Shown here one piece after another: positions 57,420 through 64,000 of a stretch of 64,000 nucleotides of DNA. The stretch is taken from assembly GCF_047675955.1 (NCBI RefSeq), contig NC_132918.1, positions 84,273,139 through 84,337,138 of the forward strand, read 5' to 3'. The position numbers were made by a program, and so were the translations under genes. Source of the stretch: Chlorocebus sabaeus (lineage: Eukaryota; Chordata; Mammalia; Primates; Cercopithecidae). Position 1 is the stretch's first letter. Every line of letters begins with the position of its first letter. The notes under the pieces are model-generated. The model saw nothing but the letters and a program-made list of their open reading frames with translations. It was not told the DNA's origin and made no database searches.

Positions 57420-58095
57420 TTCTATGTTCTATAAGGGCTTGACCTACATTTTTACCAAAGATAAGAACTGCACAGTGAGAAGACTGATAGAAATCCAGAG
57501 GCTACCAATTCATTCTGTAAAGAACATGCTTTATTTTTTGTGTCTAACTTTTGAAAAGGTATACAGCAAAACATCACCTTCATATTCTATCTTCATCACA
57601 TTCTTTGTGACCCATAGGGAACCAATGTTAATAGTTTCTATATATCCTTCAAGAGTTACTTTAGGCATAGAGAAGCAAATACAAATATTTGTTTTTATTC
57701 CCTGTCCTCCTTTTTATACAGAAAATGGCATATTTTACCATCTCTTCTGATCATTTTTTTCTTTCATTTGATAATACATTTAAAAATCTTTCCATATGAA
57801 TACAATTTTCTTCACACCTTTAATAACTTCATCATATTGCATTGTATGAATGTATCCTATAATATATATCCATCGTTCTTTATTGAGAGATGTTTGTGGG
57901 TTTTTTTTCCAGAAATTTTTGCTATCCAAAAACAAGCCTGCAAAGAATACTTTATAGATATGTCATTTTGTATATATGCAAAAATTTCTTTAGTATAATT
58001 TCACAGAAGTGAAAATCTGGATCAAAGGATAGATCATTTTCCATTTTGATAGGCTTTGCCAATTATTTTCCATAAGTGAGGCAAATAAGGTTTTA
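57420..58095 (-). repeat. L1ME-like 3' remnant, antisense
   Basis: 'gtgacccatagggaaccaat', 'taaaaatctttccatatgaa', 'aataacttcatcatattgca' and 'aaatctggatcaaaggatag' are in antisense L1ME order. The 108-codon and 76-codon plus-strand frames here are repeat artefacts. Confidence 0.7.
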
Positions 58096-58509
58096 AAAAT
58101 TCTACATGATTATATTCATCTTCACATATCTTTGGCAAAGTGCCTGGCATAAAAGCATTCAATAAAATGCTTATTTTAGGATTATTTCATTACTCTTTAA
58201 CTCTACTTAACAATTTTTTCTTCTGAAAAATATTAGTCTCACTACTAAGTTATATTTGTTGAGACCAAAATTATGTGAATACAGGAAGAGAGACCCCAAA
58301 AAATAGCCATGTTGAGTCATCAAAGGAAGTATTATTTTTGAGAGGACAAGTGGGACTGGAAGAGTCAGACTGCATCACAGGGAGCGGAGGTTGAGTGTAG
58401 GGAAAATTGTCATAGAATCATAAGCAACTCCCCTCCAGAGTCATCTAGCCCTGCCAGTGGGGTCACTGGAGGTGACTGATGTTGGCACAACCTTCTCTGT
58501 TGAAGTACA
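58096..58509. other. Intronic unique sequence
   Basis: Nothing clear. Possible weak MIR trace near 58135-58170 ('gtgcctggcataaaagcatt'). Confidence 0.4.
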
Positions 58510-58705
58510 TTTGAGCAGTGGTTCTCTTAGTGCAGCCTCCACACCATGAGTGGCTCCCAAGGACTTGTTAGAAATACAAATTCTCAGGTCCCACCCTGGT
58601 CCAGCAGAATAACATTCTCTGGGTATAGTTCCAGAAATCTATGTTTTAACACATACTTCAGGTGATTCTGATGGGCATTGAAATTTAAGAGTCATTGAGC
58701 TAGAG
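58510..58705 (+). mobile_element. MER5A-type hAT (Charlie) transposon
   Basis: 'gcagtggttctcttagtgca' left end, 'acttgttagaaatacaaatt', 'caggtcccaccctggtccag' and 'caggtgattctgatgggcat' give the MER5A plan. The right terminal repeat is decayed. Confidence 0.75.
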
Positions 58706-59251
58706 AGTCTATGAACTTGCTAGAACAGATGGCAATCAATCTTTAAGCTAAGGCTGGGCCTATAAGTAGTAACACCTGTTCGGGGAAGGATGCAGAAAAT
58801 GAGGTGAGGAGACAGACCGAGTTTATCTCCCTGAGTCAGCTAAAATTTATTGTCAGATTGTTGGAAGAAGGTTATTTTGTGTTTTATTGACATGTGCTCT
58901 AGGAAAAGAAAAAAGGTTTAATTTAAAAATGTACAGATTCCTAAAGGCTTTGAACTTTATAATGCTTGTTTGGGAAAACTGTTCCTCTGAAAATGGCTGT
59001 CTTCATTTATATATTAAAATCTGAGTAAGATTGTAGAAGATGGGGCCTAGACCACATTTTCTCCACCCAAGGAGAAAAGCTTGCTAGAGTTCAAGACTAA
59101 GTTCTCTGGAAGGCAGTTAGGCATACAGGCATACAGGTAACTGAATAAACTATATCCTTTGTGACCAGCTTTCCCGAGAAGCTGCTGGAATATACTAACT
59201 AATCGTAAGAGCAAAGTGGGCTAAGTCTGTTCTAAACTAGGTATTTTCTTC
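58706..59251. other. Intronic unique sequence before the second coding exon
   Basis: A small duplication, GCATACAG twice, at about 59129-59145. Otherwise nothing recognised. Confidence 0.4.
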
Positions 59252-59262
59252 TTTCCACCTAG

Positions 59263-59354
59263 CCGGGGGCCATTGAGACTGCCATGGAAGACTTGAAAGG
59301 TCACGTAGCTGAGACTTCTGGAGAGACCATTCAAGGCTTCTGGCTCTTGACAAA
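59263..59354 (+). CDS. TPRG1: TPRG1 second coding exon (residues 75-104 and part of 105)
   Basis: 92-base exon between a CTTTCCACCTAG acceptor and a consensus GTGAGT donor. Joined directly to the previous exon it keeps frame and reads P-G-A-I-E-T-A-M-E-D-L-K-G-H-V-A-E-T-S-G, then E-T-I-Q-G-F-W-L-L-T-K. This is the region entering the hSac2-type domain shared by TPRG1 and TPRG1L. Two bases (AA) of codon 105 lie in this exon; the next residue, expected K, is completed by an exon outside the window. Function of the domain in this family is not established: hSac2 is named from an inositol phosphatase, but a catalytic role here is not shown. Confidence 0.92.
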
Positions 59355-60232
59355 GTGAGTAGTTACAGCTGAGTGAAGGGCCGTGGAAAGACAGCGTTTT
59401 CCTTGACATCACTGTAACAGAATAGGAGATGAACCTGTGGTAGAATTTGTCTGGTTGCTACATAAGATAAATGATTGAATTATCAGTCTAGTCACATTTT
59501 CTGGCATTCCATGGGGATGGTATGACCAGATATGACTCCTATGTATGACCAGATGATATAACTCCTATAACTGTTTTCTGGGATGGTCCCCTCACTCAAC
59601 CATCACTACGTCTACCTTAGGTCAGGCCTGTATCACTACTCTCAAAGACTGTTATATCAGCTTCCTAATTCTCTCATTCCAATCTCTCTTATTTAAAATC
59701 ACTCCCCCTATAAACATATTGAACTACTACTCATCTCATTTTAGGTGTCACAGAAAGAAAGCCTGGGAAAGAAGATAGATAAAATCAACATAGACACTTT
59801 GAATTTGATCTTATATACAATCATATGAACAGGAAAACCAGGGAAATCATGAAGAGAGCTAAGACAGGTGCATTTCCAGAGTTAGAATAAAAACCAAGTC
59901 TAACATTCAAGCCCTTATTGTGTCAATAACTGCCTGCATTCCCCCCAAAGATTACCTTATCCGTAAGAGCTTTGATTGCAGATGCCACCACAAAGATGGT
60001 TACATTTCTAGCCTTCCCAGAAATTATGTTGTTTGTGTGACCATCTCTTTCCCCGCCAAGTAAATATTAGTAATACCGTGGTCTTTATAATAATAAGTAA
60101 AATACCCCCATAATAAGAGAAAAAGGCAATTATTTTTTACTACAGAAGATTTAATGTTAAACAGATAATTTGATTAGACCACCCAGTTCAGATACTTGAT
60201 TTAGTCAGTTCTGTTTTCTGGCTTAGTAACTT

Positions 60233-60530
60233 TTTTTGTTTGTTTGTTTGAGATGGAGTCTCGCTCTGTCACCCAGGCTGGAGTGCAGTGGTGCGATCTC
60301 TGCTCACTGCAAGCTGCGTCTCCCAGGTTCACGCCATTCTCCTGCCTCAGCCTCCCGAGTAGCTGGGACTACAGGCGCCCGCCACCGCGCCTGGCTGATT
60401 TTTTGTATTTTTAGTAGAGACGGGGTTTCACCATGTTAGCCAGGATAGTCTCGATCTCCTGACCTTGTGATCCCCCCGCCTCGGCCTCTCAAAGTGCTGG
60501 GATTCCAGGCGTAAGCCACTGCGCCCAGCC
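60233..60530 (-). mobile_element. AluY-like Alu, antisense
   Basis: Carries 'tagccaggatagtctcgatc', 'tcctgaccttgtgatccccc' and 'caagctgcgtctcccaggtt', the pattern of the younger AluY group, with many CpG sites retained. Long 15 bp target duplication CTGGCTTAGTAACTT (60218-60232) and CTGGCTTGGTAACTT (60531-60545). Confidence 0.95.
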
Positions 60531-60545
60531 CTGGCTTGGTAACTT

Positions 60546-60819
60546 GATCACAAAAGGGTTCAGCAGAGAAGCTCAGTGATTCCTATGCCTTGAGGAAATA
60601 ATCATTAACCTTTAACTCCTGGGCAGGATGTCTTGTTAGACTAAGTTTCAGCAGGGCAACACTTGAATGTTTTACCATCCAGGCCAGCAGAACAAATTTT
60701 TCAATCAGTGGGAAGTAGCACCATTATCACCTGTGAGTTCATCTGACTGATCACCATTTTATACTATTGTTCCAAATGCGTTCCAGGCATTAAATACAAA
60801 TGAACTCTTAGACACCAAC
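60546..60819. other. Intronic unique sequence
   Basis: Nothing recognised. Confidence 0.4.
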
Positions 60820-60975
60820 CTATCTGTCAGTTTTGAGTTTTTGTTTCTTCACGCAAAATGGAGATAATAGTATGTATCTGAAGAATTCTTGAGAGGACCA
60901 AGTGAGATAACACTGGTAAATTAGCAAAACACCCAGCACATGGACTTTCAATAGCAGTTAGTGCCCCTCTTAGTT
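60820..60975 (+). repeat. MIR SINE fragment
   Basis: 'cacgcaaaatggagataata', 'aggaccaagtgagataacac' and 'acacccagcacatggacttt' match sense MIR. Confidence 0.65.
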
Positions 60976-62599
60976 CACAAGTAGTAACTATTAGTAAGAG
61001 GCTCTTTTTCGTAGTGTCCACCTTCATTTCTATCCTATCCATCTCTGTCATTTCTGGGTTACCGCTAATGAAAAGGAAACTCTGTAATTCAGGCTTTTTC
61101 CTAATTCACTTTTACCAACACTCATTTCATTTCCCACTCCCCACTTTCCATCCGGAGTGAAATCTGACTTCTGCAAATGAATAGTTGGCCTTGATTAGAA
61201 TAGGTGTCAATATAGATTTTGGAGATCCAATAGTAGTAAACACTTAACTAATTTGTTTCTAGATTGCAACTCCCTTACAAGAAAGAATACATAAATGTGG
61301 TATTTCTAAATCTAGTCAGGGCTGTTGTTGAGTTCTCAGATAACAAAACTGGTAATTTCTTTAATATTGCACATTTTAATTAGTTTTATTTATATAGAAA
61401 TATGCTTTTTTGTTTGCTTGATTATTTTTATTCAGTGATTATAAAGATGTGTCGACATAAATTGTCCAAAGCTAAGTCAGACTATGAATTGTATTGAAGC
61501 TTAGCACTACAATTCTGCATGCTTGATTTAACATCAACTACAATGTTTGGTAACATCAGTAGTTTTCAGAAAAATATGAACAGCTGTCCCCCAAAGACCC
61601 AAACTTTGAACCCAGCTTGAACCTAATAGGAAGCTCAAAAGTTGGTAAGGCCTATCTAGAAACTCATTTTACATTTCTCTTTCGTTTTGTGGTAGGTATT
61701 CAAATTAACTACAACAATGAGGGATGAGTCCTGCATACATGCAATTTCTTACTATCATATTTGCTTGTTTGCTTGCAGACTTTCTTCCTTTGCACTTTGG
61801 AACCCATCCATCTCCTTTAAATCGTAGTTCCTTGGTGTTCTTTTTGGTCTTCTCTCTGCCAAAATCCTTTACCTCCTCTTCCCCATTAAAACCTACTTTC
61901 TGGAAAAGTTCTGATTTCAGTCATTTCTGCCATAGTGAGAATTTGACAGTTTATTTTCTTTCTTCGTGGGTTCCGAGATGCATTATGCAATGGAAAGAGC
62001 TGCTAGTTGTAAAGACGGTGGTTCAGGCATCTGGTCCAAATAAATAAGGTTCCTAGTCTAGCCACTGTTACTTTTCAAGCAGAAAAATAAGAAAAAATAA
62101 TTGTCAAAAAGAGGAGCATTCATGGAGGATTTAAATGGCCTTTCATATTTAAGCCTTTTTGTTTATTTGTTTGAAAATTCTAGCACACCAAGGTAGGGAA
62201 AGGCAAAAACAACAACAATGAGAACACATAAACAAAAATCCCAACTCCCCCAACAGCAACCACAAAACAAAAAAACTAAACAAAACAAACAAACATGCAG
62301 GCCCAGAAAGGTGAGAGCTTGCAATTACTCCTGGCTTCTTTTTATAACGGAATGAGACCCATTTATTTAGTTCTTATGAATTATAGGAGCTGTAATGTGG
62401 ACCAACTGCCCTAGCCTCACCAACCACACAAGATTCTCTTTTATGTATGACAAAAATGACTGAGCTTCATGCACATTAACTTTTAGCTCATTCCATGGAG
62501 ATGGGACACTCCTGGCTGCCTGTCTAGCATGTCTGGCTTTGGAACAAGGATTCCCATTTCAGAATGATGAAAGTAAAAGCCCTTTTACTGTGTATAGCA
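60976..62599. other. Intronic unique sequence
   Basis: Low-complexity A/C-rich patch at 62195-62297. The 107-codon plus-strand frame at 61724-62047 has no splice or domain support. Confidence 0.4.
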
Positions 62600-62760
62600 C
62601 ATTATAAATTATTTTCACATCTGTGAACTTATGTTAGCTTCACAACAACTTTGTTGATTTTATGATTCCCATTTTATAAATGAGGAATGTGGGCTGGAGA
62701 ACATGAAGTGCCCAAATGAGGAACGTGTAAGTGTTAGAGCAAGGAAAATAGACTGTACCC
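62600..62760 (-). repeat. MIR SINE, antisense
   Basis: 'attcccattttataaatgag', 'gaatgtgggctggagaacat' and 'gtgttagagcaaggaaaata' match antisense MIR. Confidence 0.65.
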
Positions 62761-62854
62761 CTGCACTGGCCTTGAGGCTGATTGGGTTCTAATTATTTCC
62801 AAAGATGCAGGGGTGAGTTGATTGATGAACTCAGCTCAATCTTTAGTCATGTTT

Positions 62855-63060
62855 GATCAGACTCCTTTAATCAGAAATAGTTTGATGTAGGAGGGCAAGG
62901 TAGGAATTGTCAAGAGAAGAGACTGGAAAAGAGCCTAAGGGCCTTTGCCTCATGTTAAAGAACTTAGGTTCTATCCTATATGTGATGGGGAGGCACTGAA
63001 GGGTTGAGAAAGTACAATCAATTTCCATTTTATAAAGATCACTCTCGGCCTTCAACCTTT
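62855..63060 (-). repeat. L2 fragment, antisense
   Basis: 'aagaacttaggttctatcct', 'gatggggaggcactgaaggg' and 'ataaagatcactctcggcc' follow the antisense L2 block 'ggactttggattttattctg ... ggatcactctggc'. Confidence 0.65.
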
Positions 63061-64000
63061 CATCTAAAATTGTTGGGACTAGATGTGAATCAGAAATGAG
63101 AATTTTTCAGATTTTAGAAGAATAAAACAATGCATATGTTGTTTATTTTACTAACATTAAGTTGGTAAAGTCATTTTCCAAGAAGTGGTACTCAAATTAA
63201 TTCAGGTAAGCTGCTTTGTGATTCTCTAAATTGACATGGACACATTATTCAATAAAATCAGAAAAAAAAGTTTGCAGGCACTTGGGAAGAGAACACAAAG
63301 AGAGTCCAAGAGGGGCACTGGAGAGATGCAGCCCTAAACTTCAGCTAGATCCCAGTTTAGCTGACATCATTAAGAGAATTCTATTGAATCTCCAATTGGG
63401 ACTCAGGCCTCCAGCCCAGCTCATCCAGGAGTGTTATATACAGCTACAAAGGCAGGATAGTATTTATTTCCACCTTGCAGTTTCCTATTACCCTTTTATT
63501 GGCCCTTCTGAAGCAAAACGATTATTTAAAAAATTATGTGTATGCGTTTAGAACTGATCCATTAAGCCGGCACCAAGGAGAATGTCTTGACACTCTATGG
63601 AATCTCAAAAAGTATGATATGATGGCAATAAAGTGGCTCTTCAGCAGAATGTGTTTGAGGTGTCTTTGTCTACAGTGGTTAAAGAGATAGGAGGAGACAG
63701 CGCCTTCCTCCACACACGTTAGTGTGAAGTGGTCGTGGTGGATTGTTGTTCTTATTCTTCTTATTCCTCATTGAGAGTAGTTGCCTAAGGTATCTAAGAA
63801 GCGGTAATTCTTGCTCTTCATCTTTGTAAAAGATACTGAAAATATGTTTCATTATTCCCCCAAGTCCACCTAGTGTCTCTCCCAGGGCTTCAGTGTAATT
63901 AATATGTGAAATCGGACTGTCTATGCATAACATATAGACAGTAGAATCAAAGTGAAGTTGAAGAGTCAGCCAGGTGTCATAGAGAAAGCACTGAATTCAG
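63061..64000. other. Intronic unique sequence to the window end
   Basis: A 106-codon plus-strand frame (63231-63551) has a mixed composition but no acceptor-donor pair that would join TPRG1 in frame and no recognisable domain. The last about 30 bases may be the start of a MIR. Confidence 0.4.

Larger units (their letters stand above)
51585..59262 (+). other. TPRG1: TPRG1 intron between the two coding exons
   Basis: Phase-0 intron of 7,678 bases with GTAAAT donor and TTTCCACCTAG acceptor. Unlike the rest of the window it carries no Alu. Its content is MIR, MER5 and L1ME-like remnants and long unassigned stretches, listed below. Confidence 0.88.
59355..64000 (+). other. TPRG1: Start of the next TPRG1 intron
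   Basis: Opens with GTGAGTAG and runs past the window edge. No further TPRG1 exon (expected to begin by completing a K codon followed by I-D-H-W) is visible in the remaining 4.6 kb. Confidence 0.85.

Noticed and set aside
61724..62047. 107-codon plus-strand frame in the last intron
   Set aside because: Serine/phenylalanine-rich, no domain or splice sites; treated as chance.
63231..63551. 106-codon frame considered as a further TPRG1 exon
   Set aside because: Its residues do not match the expected continuation of TPRG1 after the split K codon, and no suitable acceptor-donor pair is present.
1..64000. Search for CRISPR arrays, operons, toxin or defence-type systems and tRNA/rRNA genes
   Set aside because: None present; repeated elements are all primate interspersed or simple repeats and the only coding exons belong to TPRG1.

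Overview
This is vertebrate, almost certainly primate (most likely human), nuclear DNA. It has abundant Alu copies in both orientations, ancient L2 and MIR fragments, L1M remnants, MaLR LTR elements and long stretches without genes. No bacterial, phage, plasmid or CRISPR content is visible.

The only protein-coding gene I can support is TPRG1 (tumor protein p63 regulated 1, FAM79B), on the + strand and represented by two internal exons. The first (51354-51584) carries the probable start codon and 74 codons. The second (59263-59354) carries the next 30 codons plus two bases of a split codon. Both have consensus splice sites, the reading frame is continuous across the 7.7 kb intron, and the joined residues match what I recall of the N-terminal third of TPRG1. 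The remaining exons, including the rest of the hSac2-type domain, lie beyond the right edge. The first 51 kb are upstream of the first coding exon and are probably 5' UTR intron or upstream flank. I could not identify a promoter or a noncoding first exon.

Layout. 0-10 kb: L2 remnants, an L1 3' end nested in an old LTR-like repeat, four full Alus, a (TG)n and a large polypyrimidine tract. 10-24 kb: sparse repeats, a locally duplicated ~145 bp segment of unknown family, L2 and MIR pieces, and a possible decayed coding remnant near 19.3-19.9 kb. 25.2-27.4 kb: a complete MaLR (MST/THE1-type) provirus with both LTRs and a 5 bp target duplication. 27.8-34 kb: L1M pieces and two Alus inserted back to back into the same target. 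36.6-40.1 kb: the 5' part of an old antisense L1, itself hit by an Alu. 40.4-45.9 kb: a solo MST-type LTR, a unique palindrome-bearing stretch, L2 pieces, an MLT1 LTR and Alus. 47-51 kb: antisense L1ME-like remnants, microsatellites and a perfect 32 bp duplication just upstream of the first coding exon. 51.6-64 kb: TPRG1 introns with MIR, MER5, L1ME-like and one AluY-like element.

I looked for an undescribed system and did not find one. The more interesting signals are structural: the three-copy Alu target site, the unclassified paired repeat, the recent-looking tandem duplication, the palindrome cluster at 41.1 kb and the unexplained open frames at 19.3-19.9 kb. Repeat family names are from recognition of consensus features, not from a database search. 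MIR and L2 boundaries are approximate.
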